Shown in pieces: positions 27,928 through 36,590 of a DNA stretch of 64,000 bases; position 1 is the stretch's first letter; each line of letters begins with the position of its first letter. Origin of the DNA: Candidatus Ferrigenium bremense (GTDB taxonomy: Bacteria > Pseudomonadota > Gammaproteobacteria > Burkholderiales > Gallionellaceae); NCBI GenBank assembly GCA_019449635.1, contig JAGRPI010000013.1, positions 1 to 64,000 on the forward strand, written 5' to 3'. Position numbers and translations under genes: made by a program. The notes below the pieces were generated by a model. That model ran no database searches and was not told the DNA's origin. It was given only the letters and a program-made list of their open reading frames with translations.

Positions 27928-28965
27928 TCAACCTTGCGGTAGCGGATAGGGTAGCGGCAAAAATTGCAATGCCTCGCCCTGCGGGGATTTCCAATGCACC
28001 GTTTGCGATTCGCGGCTGGAAGTCTGCACCACCGCCAGCACGTCGTAGCCGCCGTCCGGTGCGGGTGAGGCGTTGGCGATCATGCCGCTGGCCTGACCTT
28101 CCATTTCCACACTGAACAGTTCATCGCCCGGCTGAGGCGCTGCGCCACTGTCAAGATGGGCCAGGTACATGCGCCGCTTCAGTTTGCCAAGGTATTGCAT
28201 GCGCGCCACGATTTCCTGTCCGGGATAGCAGCCCTTCTTGAAATTCACGCCGCCGATGAGCTCCAGATTCGCCATCTGCGGCACGAATTGCTCCTGCGTC
28301 TGCGGCAGGATAACGGGGATGCCGTTGCGGATATTGAGCCAATCCCAGCACACGCTCCCGACCGGTTGTGCATGCAGATTGAGCGACTGCCAGAGTGTTG
28401 ACGCATATTGCACGGTAGTGCTGATTTGGAAACGCGTGTTGCTGAATTTCAGCACACCCGCCTGTTCGGTATCGATGAAGCCGAACGGCAGTTGCGGCAG
28501 TTCGCCGAATTGCCTTCTCAGAATTTCCTGCGCGTTTTCGCCCGACAGGCCCAGCAGAACGATTTCATCGCTTGCATCGGAGATTTTCACTTTGGCGCGC
28601 AACACATACATGCTGAGTTTCTTGCGCATCGCTTCGCACAACACACGCGGCAGTTGCAGCAGATAGCCGTCGCCGTCACGCCAGATCAGCATGGTCGCCT
28701 GCATGCGCCCTTTCGGGCTGTTCAGGCTGCTCAGCTGCGTGCGGCTGACATCGACTTCGTGGATGTCGTTGCTCAGCATGTTCTGCAGGAAAGCTTGCGC
28801 ATCCTCGCCGGAAGCTCGTAGCGTGCCGAATTGGCTCAGGTCGCACAGTACGGTACCCTGTGCCGTTGCGCGCAGTTCGGCAGCAGCGTCGCCAAAATGC
28901 TGCACCAGGCCTGCGTCAAAGGTTGCGCCTTGTTGGGTGAGGAATTGTTGCCAGTCTGGATTCAT
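27928..28965 (-). CDS. ygfZ: folate-binding Fe-S cluster assembly/repair protein YgfZ
   Basis: A 345-residue GcvT-like protein. The family signature is KKGCYPGQEIVARMQYLGKLKRR, whose Cys is essential in E. coli YgfZ. It starts MNPDWQQFLTQQGATFD and has LSQFGTLRASGEDAQAFLQNML, a typical folate-fold segment. YgfZ helps repair or assemble [4Fe-4S] enzymes such as MiaB. The frame extends upstream to 29133, but the family N-terminus fits the ATG at 28965. RimO, itself a [4Fe-4S] radical-SAM enzyme, is encoded about 3.7 kb away. Confidence 0.92.
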   Translation of the reverse strand: MNPDWQQFLTQQGATFDAGLVQHFGDAAAELRATAQGTVLCDLSQFGTLRASGEDAQAFLQNMLSNDIHEVDVSRTQLSSLNSPKGRMQATMLIWRDGDGYLLQLPRVLCEAMRKKLSMYVLRAKVKISDASDEIVLLGLSGENAQEILRRQFGELPQLPFGFIDTEQAGVLKFSNTRFQISTTVQYASTLWQSLNLHAQPVGSVCWDWLNIRNGIPVILPQTQEQFVPQMANLELIGGVNFKKGCYPGQEIVARMQYLGKLKRRMYLAHLDSGAAPQPGDELFSVEMEGQASGMIANASPAPDGGYDVLAVVQTSSRESQTVHWKSPQGEALQFLPLPYPLPQG

Positions 28966-29038
28966 AGCGTAGCGATTTGCGAGGTGCGTCGTCCCGGTGA
29001 GTTGCCCGGACGGTGCAGTTGACAGAATTATTCGAGCT

Positions 29039-29320
29039 TCAGGCGAAGGTGTTGACGCGTCCGCCTTTGTTCTCGCCTTCCATGAACTGGATACCGGGAG
29101 GCTCCGCAGTTTCCTGCTGTCTGGTTTCGGCACGCTCGGTGTTGTTGTTCTGGTTTTCGGCGCGGTTCATCTGCTGCGCCTGCGCGGACAGTTTTACCAC
29201 TGTGGAATCCGGTTGTTTCTCCGGTTGTTTCTCCGGCTGTTTGTCATTCTTCAGCGCGGGCGGCTGCGGACTGTTGACGATCGCACTGACGGAAGTGGCA
29301 GTGGCATTGCTGACGTCCAT
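29039..29320 (-). CDS. small low-complexity protein of unknown function
   Basis: A 93-residue hydrophilic protein: MDVSNATATSVSAIVNS, then KQPEKQPEKQP (tandem KQPE), TVVKLSAQAQQMNRAENQNN, ending GGRVNTFA. GAGGAGCAAATC precedes the ATG, so it is a real gene. No signal peptide or helix bundle is seen. The VVKLSAQAQ segment recalls small disordered proteins with a short amphipathic helix. It is similar in style to the 69-residue protein at 32320. Function unknown. Confidence 0.65.
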   Translation of the reverse strand: MDVSNATATSVSAIVNSPQPPALKNDKQPEKQPEKQPDSTVVKLSAQAQQMNRAENQNNNTERAETRQQETAEPPGIQFMEGENKGGRVNTFA

Positions 29321-29423
29321 GATTTGCTCCTCAAGAATTTATGCCGCTAACCCTACCCGTTTTTGTTGCAGGCAGCAAGAAAAATATGCCTGCCGGCCTT
29401 TGCCGATCGCTTGAAAATGCAAG

Positions 29424-30779
29424 CTACCCGGAGCTACCCGGCCAAGCTTGCCGCAATATCAGCTTTGCCGCCAGGCCGCCATCGGCACGGTCTTCCAGAT
29501 GAAATTCACCGCCCTGCAAGCGTGTGGCACGTTCGACAATCGCCAGGCCCAGGCCTGACCCGGTCGCGTCGCTGCGCGCACTTTCCAGACGCACGAACGG
29601 CCGCTTTGCGGCTTCATGTTGCGCGGCTGGAATGCCCGCGCCGCGATCCGCCACAGTCAGGATGACCAGGTTCCCATCTTGCCAGAGCCGTACGGTGATC
29701 TCGCCACCGCCATATTTGACGGCGTTATCCAGCAGGTTAGAGAGCGCGCGTTTCAGCAGTAACGGGCGCACGGCAAGGGGCGGTACCGGCTGCAAATCGA
29801 GTGTGAGCGACTTGGCTTGTGCCGCGAATGGAAGCGCCGCTTCTTGCACCAGGGCTTGCAGGTCTGTCGAAACGGCGGCCTCGCTTTCATCGAGGCGCGC
29901 ATAGTCGAGGAATTGCCGGATCACCGCATCCATCTGCTCCACATCGGCAACCAGCCCCTTGCGCAGCGATTCGTCTGCGCTCAATTCGGCAGCGAGCCGC
30001 ACACGCGCCAACGGAGTGCGCAAGTCATGCGAGATACCTGCCAATACCAGCGTACGCTCGCGCTCATCGGCGGCGAGATCGGCGGACATCTGGTTGAAGG
30101 CGCGCGATACTGCGACGATTTCCTTTGCGCCGCGTTCCGGCAGCGGCTGCGGCGTCGCGCCCTGGCCGACCTGTTGCGCCGCCTGTGCGAGCCGTTTCAG
30201 GGGGTGCGCCACCTGGCGTGCGATGAAATACGCGCCGAAGAGGGCCAGCGCCAGCACCACACTGCCCCACATCAGCAACACCTGCGATACTGGATGTTCG
30301 ATGCGCTCTCTGGGCAAGGCCACCCAGAATTCTTCATTGCCGATGAAGAAACTCACCCACAAGGCTTCCACGCCGTTGCGTTGCGCCGCAAAGCGGGTAT
30401 TGCCGCCCAGGCTGGCGCGCACCTTCTCCGCCATCATTCGCAGTTCCGGAGGATGATCGGGCAAGGCTTCGAGTACATCGCCAGGCTCTGCCATTTGCAC
30501 GCGCAGCCCTTCGGATTCCGCCAACTCGGACAGCAGCGCGCTGTGCCATTCCGGCGCGGCGGACAACACCGCGGCACGCGTGAGATTGACCACCGACACC
30601 ACCAATTGCGCCGTCTGCCGGGCGCGCGGCTCCTGTTCGACATGGCGGAAAATCATCACGGAAGCGGCAAACGACAGCACGATCAGGATGACCATCAGCA
30701 GGAAAGAACGCGCCAGCAGGGTTCTCGGCAGATTAATCAAGGGAACCTCAAGGCTTGGCTCCATCAGGAACGAATACAT
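29424..30779 (-). CDS. envZ: sensor histidine kinase, EnvZ type
   Basis: A 451-residue inner-membrane kinase. TM1 about 20-45 (LLARSFLLMVILIVLSFAA), a periplasmic loop of ~130 residues, TM2 about 160-185, a HAMP domain (ARQVAHPLKRLAQAAQQVG), the H-box GISHDLRTPLARVRLAAE, and an ATPase domain with NLLDNAVKY (N box), DRGAGIP (G1) and GSGLGLAIV (G2). It overlaps the ompR 3' end by 32 bases if ATG 30779 is used; ATG 30764 is an alternative. It controls OmpR phosphorylation, classically in response to osmolarity. Confidence 0.92.
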   Translation of the reverse strand: MYSFLMEPSLEVPLINLPRTLLARSFLLMVILIVLSFAASVMIFRHVEQEPRARQTAQLVVSVVNLTRAAVLSAAPEWHSALLSELAESEGLRVQMAEPGDVLEALPDHPPELRMMAEKVRASLGGNTRFAAQRNGVEALWVSFFIGNEEFWVALPRERIEHPVSQVLLMWGSVVLALALFGAYFIARQVAHPLKRLAQAAQQVGQGATPQPLPERGAKEIVAVSRAFNQMSADLAADERERTLVLAGISHDLRTPLARVRLAAELSADESLRKGLVADVEQMDAVIRQFLDYARLDESEAAVSTDLQALVQEAALPFAAQAKSLTLDLQPVPPLAVRPLLLKRALSNLLDNAVKYGGGEITVRLWQDGNLVILTVADRGAGIPAAQHEAAKRPFVRLESARSDATGSGLGLAIVERATRLQGGEFHLEDRADGGLAAKLILRQAWPGSSG

Positions 30780-31467
30780 AGCCGTGCCCCCATACCGTCT
30801 GGATGAAGCGCGGCTTGGCAGGGTCGGCTTCGATCAGTTTGCGCAGCCGCGATACCTGCACGTCGATGGCGCGATCGAACGGTTCGTGGTCGCGTCCGCG
30901 CGCCAGTTCCATCAGCTTGTCGCGCGACAAGGGATGGCTCGGGTGGGTCACCAGCGCCTTGAGCAGCGCGAATTCCCCGGTAGTCAGAGAAACCGGCGTG
31001 CCGGACCTGGTCAGCACGCGTGTGGCGAGATTCAGTTCGCAATCGCCGAAGGTGATGGTCTTCTCCTCGGCATCGGGCGCACCGACCGGCTGCGACCCCT
31101 TGCGCCGCAGCACCGCGTTGATGCGCGCCACCAGTTCGCGCGGATTGAACGGTTTAGGCAAGTAATCATCCGCACCCATTTCCAGACCGACGATGCGATC
31201 GACCTCGTCACCCTTGGCAGTGAGCAGGATCACCGGCACATTCTCGCCCGCACCGCGCAGTCGCCGCAGGATCGCCAGTCCGTCTTCGCCAGGCAGCATC
31301 AGATCAAGCACCAGCAAGTGATAGCGGTTCAGCGCCAGGGCCTTGTCCAAGGAGTTGCCGTCCGCCACCGCCTTGGCCGCAAACCCCTGTTCGGACAAGT
31401 AGCGCAGCAGCAGCTCGCGCAGGCGCGCGTCGTCGTCGATGATGAGGATGCGTTGCGAATTTGTCAT
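30748..31467 (-). CDS. ompR: response regulator OmpR
   Basis: A 239-residue two-domain regulator. The receiver has the acidic pocket DDD, phospho-acceptor Asp in LLVLDLMLPGEDGL, and Lys in DYLPKPFNPREL. The winged-helix DNA-binding domain has LTTGEFALLKALVTHP and the recognition region DRAIDVQVSRLRKLIE. Similarity to E. coli OmpR is high across the protein, including the C-terminus QTVWGHGYVFVPDG. It precedes and overlaps envZ. The divergent small-protein gene at 31630 is a natural target candidate, but no OmpR box is clear enough to list. Confidence 0.95.
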   Translation of the reverse strand: MTNSQRILIIDDDARLRELLLRYLSEQGFAAKAVADGNSLDKALALNRYHLLVLDLMLPGEDGLAILRRLRGAGENVPVILLTAKGDEVDRIVGLEMGADDYLPKPFNPRELVARINAVLRRKGSQPVGAPDAEEKTITFGDCELNLATRVLTRSGTPVSLTTGEFALLKALVTHPSHPLSRDKLMELARGRDHEPFDRAIDVQVSRLRKLIEADPAKPRFIQTVWGHGYVFVPDGAKP

Positions 31468-31629
31468 GCTCGCATGATAGAACGAAAGGCTTTTAAAGCT
31501 ATAGAAAATTATCGCTTACCGCAAGACTGAAACAAACTTTTACAAATCAGGCACTGGCATAAACACTCGGCTTACAGTTCAATCGCATCATGCATCCACG
31601 CCCATTGCAGGATATTGAAGGAGAAGACC

Positions 31630-32196
31630 ATGAATACCATTCTGAAAACCTTGGTCGCCGCCGGCATCGTCGCATCGTTCAGTTTCAGCGCCCAAGCCGC
31701 GGATATCGCACCCGCCGACGCTCCCCATGTGCAGGATCACATCCAGCGTCTGGAACGCATGAAATCCATGACACCCGAACAGCGCGCCCAGGAACGCAAA
31801 GCGATGCGCGAGGAGGTACGCAAGCTGACCCCGGAACAACGCACCGAGCACCGCAAGGCGATGCGCGAATACCTGGAGAAGATGCCCCCCGAGGAACGTG
31901 CCAGATATCGCGCCGAAAGACGCAGGGAATGGGACAGCATGACTCCGGAACAACGCGCGGAGCGCCGCAAGGAGATGCATGAACGTTTCGAGAAGATGTC
32001 TCCGGAAGAGCGCAAGGAGATGCGCGAACGCTTTGAAAAAATGTCACCGGAAGAGCGCGAAGCACGGCGCAAGGAGATGCACGAACGCTTCGAGAAGATG
32101 TCGCCGGAGGAACGCGAACAATTCAAGCGCGACATGGGCAGGCACGGCGATATGCCTGCCGATCAGCCCGGCGGCATAACTGTTGAGGCACGGTAA
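31630..32196 (+). CDS. exported Glu/Arg-rich repeat protein (Spy/DUF3106-like)
   Basis: A 188-residue protein with a signal peptide (MNTILKTLVAAGIVASFSFS then AQAA) and an almost entirely helical body of 11-17-residue repeats: MTPEQRAQERKAMREEV, LTPEQRTEHRKAMREYL, MPPEERARYRAERRREW, MSPEERKEMRERF and so on, each beginning x-(S/T/P)-P-E-(E/Q)-R. The body forms a highly charged periplasmic helix. The pattern recalls LTxxQ/CpxP/Spy chaperones and DUF3106. GAAGGAGAAGACC precedes ATG 31630. It is divergent from ompR/envZ, suggesting envelope-stress control. Confidence 0.82.
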   Translation: MNTILKTLVAAGIVASFSFSAQAADIAPADAPHVQDHIQRLERMKSMTPEQRAQERKAMREEVRKLTPEQRTEHRKAMREYLEKMPPEERARYRAERRREWDSMTPEQRAERRKEMHERFEKMSPEERKEMRERFEKMSPEEREARRKEMHERFEKMSPEEREQFKRDMGRHGDMPADQPGGITVEAR

Positions 32197-32319
32197 GCGG
32201 CTGTTTTCCTCGAAGCGAGGCTCAATCAGTGACTTGCCAGCAAAACTTGAAAAATGCCTGATTCATGCCGATAGCCTGTTAATATCACTCCACAATTCAA
32301 TTTTAATAAGGAAACTTAA

Positions 32320-32529
32320 ATGTCCATTAACGCAGTTTCATCGAACACCAGTTTCCAGGTAGGCAATATCAGGCAAAGCTCACCGCCTCCAGCCAACGCT
32401 GAAGTTCGCGGTGAGAAAGAGAATGATGGGGATAGCGATGATGCCGTTTCATCCAATGTGAATACAATCAAACCAACGGTCAACACCAGCGGACAGTCCA
32501 TAGGCACTGTCATCAACGTCACTGCCTGA
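32320..32529 (+). CDS. 69-residue low-complexity protein of unknown function
   Basis: MSINAVSSNTSFQVGNIRQS, then an acidic stretch (EKENDGDSDDAV) and TIKPTVNTSGQSIGTVINVT plus A. AAGGAAACTTAA before the ATG and a strong terminator 71 bases after the stop mark a real single-gene transcript. Hydrophilic, no signal peptide. Similar small proteins ending in NTSGQ.IG..IN.TA appear, by recollection, in other betaproteobacteria without known function. Confidence 0.7.
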   Translation: MSINAVSSNTSFQVGNIRQSSPPPANAEVRGEKENDGDSDDAVSSNVNTIKPTVNTSGQSIGTVINVTA

Positions 32530-32599
32530 ACCATGCGGGTTCAGCCGCCAGAGTAGGTACTCTACTTTGGTCCTGATGAAAATCCACCAGTTCAAATAA

Positions 32600-32629
32600 A
32601 AGCGGGAGCCTCGGCTCCCGCTTTTATTT
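32600..32629. terminator. bidirectional intrinsic terminator
   Basis: AAGCGGGAGCC-TC-GGCTCCCGCTT followed by TTATTTT on the plus strand and preceded by AAAATAAAA-type A-richness (TTTTATTTG on the minus strand). It serves the small gene (+) and rimO (-). Confidence 0.92.
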
Positions 32630-32643
32630 TGAATCACTGCAAC

Positions 32644-33966
32644 TCAAACCGTTTCAGCCCACAGGTCGTGGGTATCGGAATCGGTGATTTTGACTTCGGC
32701 AAAATCGCCCACGCGCAATTGCTGGCCGTCCTCGATATACACCAAGCCGTCGATCTCCGGCGCATCCGCGCTGCTGCGCGCGATCGCACCCTCCTCGTCC
32801 ACCTCGTCGACCAGCACGGTTAGGGTCTTGCCGACCTTGCGCCTGAGGCGCTCCTCGCTGATCTCCTCCTGCAGCAACATCAGCCTTGCGAGACGTTCCT
32901 GCTGCACTTCGGGCGGCACATGATCGGGCAGCTCGTTGGCCGCCGCGCCCTGCACCGGCGAGTAGGCGAACGCGCCGACGCGGTCCAGTTGCGCCTCCTT
33001 CAGAAAATCAAGCAGCTCCTCGAATTCCGCTTCGGTCTCGCCGGGAAAGCCGACGATGAAAGTGCTGCGCAGCGTCAGGTCCGGGCAAATCGCGCGCCAT
33101 TGTCCGATGCGCGCCAGCACGTTGTCGCTGTCGCCGGGACGCTTCATCAGCTTGAGGATACGCTGGTTGGCATGCTGAAATGGTACATCGAGATAAGGCA
33201 GGATGATGCCCTCGGCCATCAGCGGGATCACCTCGTCCACATGCGGATACGGGTAGACGTAATGCAGCCGCACCCACGCGCCCAGCCCGCCCATTGCCGC
33301 AGCCAGTTCGGTCATGCGCGTCCTGAGCGGCCTGCCATTCCAGAAACCGGTGCGGAATTTCATATCCACGCCATAGGCGGAAGTGTCCTGCGAAATCACC
33401 AGCAACTCCTTCACGCCCGCGTTGACCAGACTTTGCGCTTCCTGCATCACTTCGCCGACCGGGCGGCTGACCAGCGATCCGCGCAGGCTGGGGATGATGC
33501 AGAAGGTGCAGCTGTGGTTGCAGCCCTCGGATATCTTCACGTAGGCATAATGTTTCGGCGTCAGGCGGATGCCCTGCGCGGGCACCAGATCGGAGAGCGG
33601 GTCATGCGGCTTGGGCAAGTGCTGGTGCACCACCGCCATCACCTCGTCGGTGGCATGCGGCCCGGTCACCGCCAGCACTTTGGGGTGCGCCTGCCGCACC
33701 ACATCGCCCTTCGCGCCGAGGCAGCCGGTGACGATCACCTTACCGTTCTCGGCCAGCGCTTCGCCGATCGCATCCAGAGACTCCTCCACCGCGCTGTCGA
33801 TAAAACCGCAGGTATTCACGATCACCAGATCGGAATCCTGATAGCTGCCGGAAATCAAATAGCCTTCAGCGCGCAGACGCGTGAGGATATGCTCGGAATC
33901 GACCGTCGCCTTCGGGCAACCGAGCGAGACGAAACCGACTTTTGGGATGGTAGGGGCATTATTCAT
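32644..33966 (-). CDS. rimO: ribosomal protein S12 methylthiotransferase RimO
   Basis: A 440-residue radical-SAM enzyme. The N-terminal UPF0004 domain holds the auxiliary cluster Cys17 ([12 protein letters not shown]), Cys53 and Cys82. The radical-SAM cluster is CNHSCTFC (Cys149, 153, 156), followed by IIPSLRG. A C-terminal TRAM domain (about 375-440) ends the protein. It adds a methylthio group to Asp88 of S12. The sequence SLGCPK and length separate it from MiaB. A family C element lies upstream. Confidence 0.95.
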   Translation of the reverse strand: MNNAPTIPKVGFVSLGCPKATVDSEHILTRLRAEGYLISGSYQDSDLVIVNTCGFIDSAVEESLDAIGEALAENGKVIVTGCLGAKGDVVRQAHPKVLAVTGPHATDEVMAVVHQHLPKPHDPLSDLVPAQGIRLTPKHYAYVKISEGCNHSCTFCIIPSLRGSLVSRPVGEVMQEAQSLVNAGVKELLVISQDTSAYGVDMKFRTGFWNGRPLRTRMTELAAAMGGLGAWVRLHYVYPYPHVDEVIPLMAEGIILPYLDVPFQHANQRILKLMKRPGDSDNVLARIGQWRAICPDLTLRSTFIVGFPGETEAEFEELLDFLKEAQLDRVGAFAYSPVQGAAANELPDHVPPEVQQERLARLMLLQEEISEERLRRKVGKTLTVLVDEVDEEGAIARSSADAPEIDGLVYIEDGQQLRVGDFAEVKITDSDTHDLWAETV

Positions 33967-33986
33967 TGCAACTTAACAGGTTCATT

Positions 33987-34119
33987 AGCCACAGATTTAC
34001 ACGGATAAACACGGATAGAACTTCGCATTGCAAAGGGCTGGCATTTTACCCAAGTTGTATAGGAAAAAAATTGATGCAACTCGTTATTCATCTGTGTCAA
34101 TCCATGTTTATCCGTGACT
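33987..34119. repeat. family C element, copy 2
   Basis: AGCCACAGATTTACACGGAT on the left, ATCCATGTTTATCCGTGACT on the right; fills the rimO/ZIP gap. Confidence 0.88.
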
Positions 34120-34150
34120 CAATTGCATTTTTCGGACTGTAATCCACCGG

Positions 34151-34909
34151 TCATTCCGGAACCAGCATACCAATCAGAAGGATGGAGCCCACTCCCAGCG
34201 CAATCAGCACCACCTGCTGGAGGGTATCGCGCAGTTGGGTGCGTTTATGCAGACCGGGGATCAGGTCGGCAACGGCGACGTAGATCATGCTCGCCGCAGC
34301 CAATGCCAGCAAGGTCGGCACGATGCTCTGCACGAACTGCAAGGCAAAATAGGCCAGCACGCCGCCCGCCAGCATCGCCAGGCTGGACAGCACATTGACG
34401 AACAAGGCCTGCGCCTTGCTGTACCCGGAATGCAGCAGGATCAGGAAATCGCCGACCTCCTGCGGGATCTCATGCGCGATGATCGCCAGTGCGGTGACGA
34501 TGCCAAGATGGGTATCGGCAAGGAATGCCGCCGCGACGATCACCCCGTCCACGAAATTGTGGAAGGTGTCGCCGACCATGATCATCGTGCCGCTGCGGCC
34601 ATGTGTATCATGTTCGTGCGCCACGCAATGATCGTCGTGGCAGTGCCGCCACAGCAGCAATTTCTCCAGCGTAAAGAACAACAGGATACCGGCCAGCACC
34701 GTGCCGCTCACCGCCGCCGAGCTGCTCCCCGCCTCCATCGCCTCGGGCAGGATATCAAGGAACACCGCACCGAGCAGCGCCCCGATGGCATAGCTGACCA
34801 ATGCGCCGACCCAATGCGGGCGAGCATTCAGTGCGAACAGCGCGGCGCACAATACGCTCAGTACGCCGCCCGCCAGGCTGGTCACAATGATCCACGATAA
34901 AACCGTCAT
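34151..34909 (-). CDS. ZIP-family metal transporter
   Basis: A 252-residue integral membrane protein with about eight helices. A His-rich cytoplasmic loop (RHCHDDHCVAHEHDTH) precedes helix IV, whose metal site is GDTFHNFVDGVIVA; helix V has AIIAHEIPQEVGDF. These are the ZIP HNxxDG and HExPxExGD signatures. It moves zinc or another divalent metal into the cytoplasm; the exact metal is not determinable. A terminal LLIGMLVPE follows the last helix. Confidence 0.9.
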   Translation of the reverse strand: MTVLSWIIVTSLAGGVLSVLCAALFALNARPHWVGALVSYAIGALLGAVFLDILPEAMEAGSSSAAVSGTVLAGILLFFTLEKLLLWRHCHDDHCVAHEHDTHGRSGTMIMVGDTFHNFVDGVIVAAAFLADTHLGIVTALAIIAHEIPQEVGDFLILLHSGYSKAQALFVNVLSSLAMLAGGVLAYFALQFVQSIVPTLLALAAASMIYVAVADLIPGLHKRTQLRDTLQQVVLIALGVGSILLIGMLVPE

Positions 34910-34950
34910 GGGATATGCTCAGGAAAGACCGGGCATGCAGGCAGTGCGGT

Positions 34951-36357
34951 TCACGCCGGGACCCTTGCCGCAATATATGCCTTCAACTGGTCTACTTGCG
35001 GCGGCAACGTATCGAAGCGCTGCGGCAGGCTTTCGATGTTCTCGTAACCTGCCGGCCGCTGCGGGTCTTGCCCCAATGCCTCGCGGATGGTTTCCTCGAA
35101 CTTTGCCGGCAGCGCGGTTTCCAGGCACACCAGCGGGATGCCGGCTTCGCGGTGTTGCAGTCCGGCCTTCATGCCGTCGGCGGTGTGCGGATCGATCACC
35201 ACGCCGCATTGCTGATGCACGCGGCGGATGGTGGCGATGCGGTTGGCGTGGCTGCTTGCTCCCGAGGCCAGGCCGAATTCCGGCACCCTCGCGAAATAAG
35301 GTGTCTGGCTGAGATCGAAATAGCCATCTTTTTCCAGTTGCTGCCACAAACCCTTGAGGACTTGCGCATCGCGCCCGACCAGGTCGTAGACGAAACGCTC
35401 GAAGTTGGAGGCCTTGGTGATGTCCATCGACGGGCTGCTGGTGTGCATCGTTTCCGGGCGCGGGCGGTACACGCCGGTCCTGAAGAACTCGTCGAGCACG
35501 TCGTTCTCGTTGGTCGCGACGATCAGCTTGCGGATCGGCAGCCCCATCTGGCGCGCGATATGCCCGGCGCAGACATTGCCGAAATTGCCGGACGGAACTG
35601 CGAAGGAAACCTGCTCATCGTTGATTTTGGTCAGCGCAAAATAAGTCTGGAAATAGTAAACCGCCTGCGCGACGACCCGCGCCCAGTTGATCGAGTTGAC
35701 CGTGCCGATCCGGTATTTTTCCTTGAAGGCCAGGTCGTTCGACACGGCCTTCACCATGTCCTGGCAGGCGTCAAACGGCGCGGTGACGGCGATGTTGAAG
35801 ATATTCGTATCCTGCAGCGAGTACATCTGCGCAGTCTGGAACGGGCTCATCTTGCCGAGCGGCGACAGCATGAACACGCGGATGCCGCGCTTGCCGCGCA
35901 TCGCGTATTCCGCCGCGGAGCCGGTGTCGCCGGAAGTGCCGCCGAGGATGTTCAGCTCGGCGTGATCCCTGGCCAATGCGTACTCGAACAGGTTGCCGAG
36001 CAACTGCATCGCAATGTCCTTGAACGCCAGTGTCGGGCCGTAGGACAGGCCGAGGATGTGCAGGCCGGGTTCCAGCGTCCTGAGCGGGGTGATCACCTCG
36101 CTGCCGAAAGCCTTGGCGGTGTAAGTCTTGTCGATGATGGCCTTGAGGTCGTCCGCCGGGATGTCGGTGGCGAAACGGCTGATCACCTCGAACGCCAGCT
36201 CGCGGTAATTCATGCCGCGCATCGCCGCAAGTTCGGCTTGGTTCAGTTTAGGATAATGGTCGGGAACCGCCAGACCGCCGTCGTCGGCCAAACCGCCGAG
36301 CAGGATGTCGGTGAAGGATTTTGCGGCCATGCCGCCGCGGGTGCTGGTGTATTTCAT
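34951..36357 (-). CDS. thrC: threonine synthase
   Basis: A 468-residue PLP enzyme converting O-phosphohomoserine to threonine. It begins MKYTSTRGG, the ThrC N-terminal signature. The PLP lysine is in GPTLAFKDIAMQ and phosphate binding is by GGTSGDTGSAAEYA. Length fits the fungal/proteobacterial class of ThrC. GAGGAATTTACCGA precedes the ATG. It lies downstream of hom with a 233-base spacer made of repeats D and E, in the order alaA-hom-thrC. Confidence 0.95.
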   Translation of the reverse strand: MKYTSTRGGMAAKSFTDILLGGLADDGGLAVPDHYPKLNQAELAAMRGMNYRELAFEVISRFATDIPADDLKAIIDKTYTAKAFGSEVITPLRTLEPGLHILGLSYGPTLAFKDIAMQLLGNLFEYALARDHAELNILGGTSGDTGSAAEYAMRGKRGIRVFMLSPLGKMSPFQTAQMYSLQDTNIFNIAVTAPFDACQDMVKAVSNDLAFKEKYRIGTVNSINWARVVAQAVYYFQTYFALTKINDEQVSFAVPSGNFGNVCAGHIARQMGLPIRKLIVATNENDVLDEFFRTGVYRPRPETMHTSSPSMDITKASNFERFVYDLVGRDAQVLKGLWQQLEKDGYFDLSQTPYFARVPEFGLASGASSHANRIATIRRVHQQCGVVIDPHTADGMKAGLQHREAGIPLVCLETALPAKFEETIREALGQDPQRPAGYENIESLPQRFDTLPPQVDQLKAYIAARVPA

Positions 36358-36375
36358 TCGGTAAATTCCTCAACA

Positions 36376-36457
36376 GTAGGGCGCAATAACCAACGGGCAT
36401 TGCGCCGTATGTACGGCAAAACATTCGGTGCAATGCGCTACGCTTATTGCACCCTAC
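36376..36457. repeat. family E element between hom and thrC
   Basis: GTAGGGCGCAATAACCAACG ... GCGCTACGCTTATTGCACCCTAC, inverted ends. Intergenic in the middle of the threonine operon. Confidence 0.8.
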
Positions 36458-36470
36458 GAGTTCTTGGTTC

Positions 36471-36586
36471 GTAGGTTGGGTTAGCGCAGCGTAACCCAAC
36501 AATTCATTTATGCAAAAATCGTACTGAGAAGCACAACCAACTGGACAGTTTGTTGGGTTACGCCGCGAGCGGCTAACCCAACCTGC
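36471..36586. repeat. family D element between hom and thrC
   Basis: GTAGGTTGGGTTAGCGCAGC on the left and GCGGCTAACCCAACCTGC on the right. Directly follows the family E element; the pair spans almost the whole hom/thrC gap. Confidence 0.88.
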
Positions 36587-36590
36587 ATTG

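Noticed and set aside
29817-30806. 329-codon open frame antisense to envZ
   Set aside because: Overlaps a complete histidine kinase; no ribosome site or family features.
31468-31629. OmpR binding sites upstream of ompR
   Set aside because: AT-rich motifs such as GAAACAAACTTTTACAAA are suggestive but too degenerate to call.
34915-36474. 519-codon open frame antisense to thrC
   Set aside because: Same explanation; thrC motifs are on the opposite strand.
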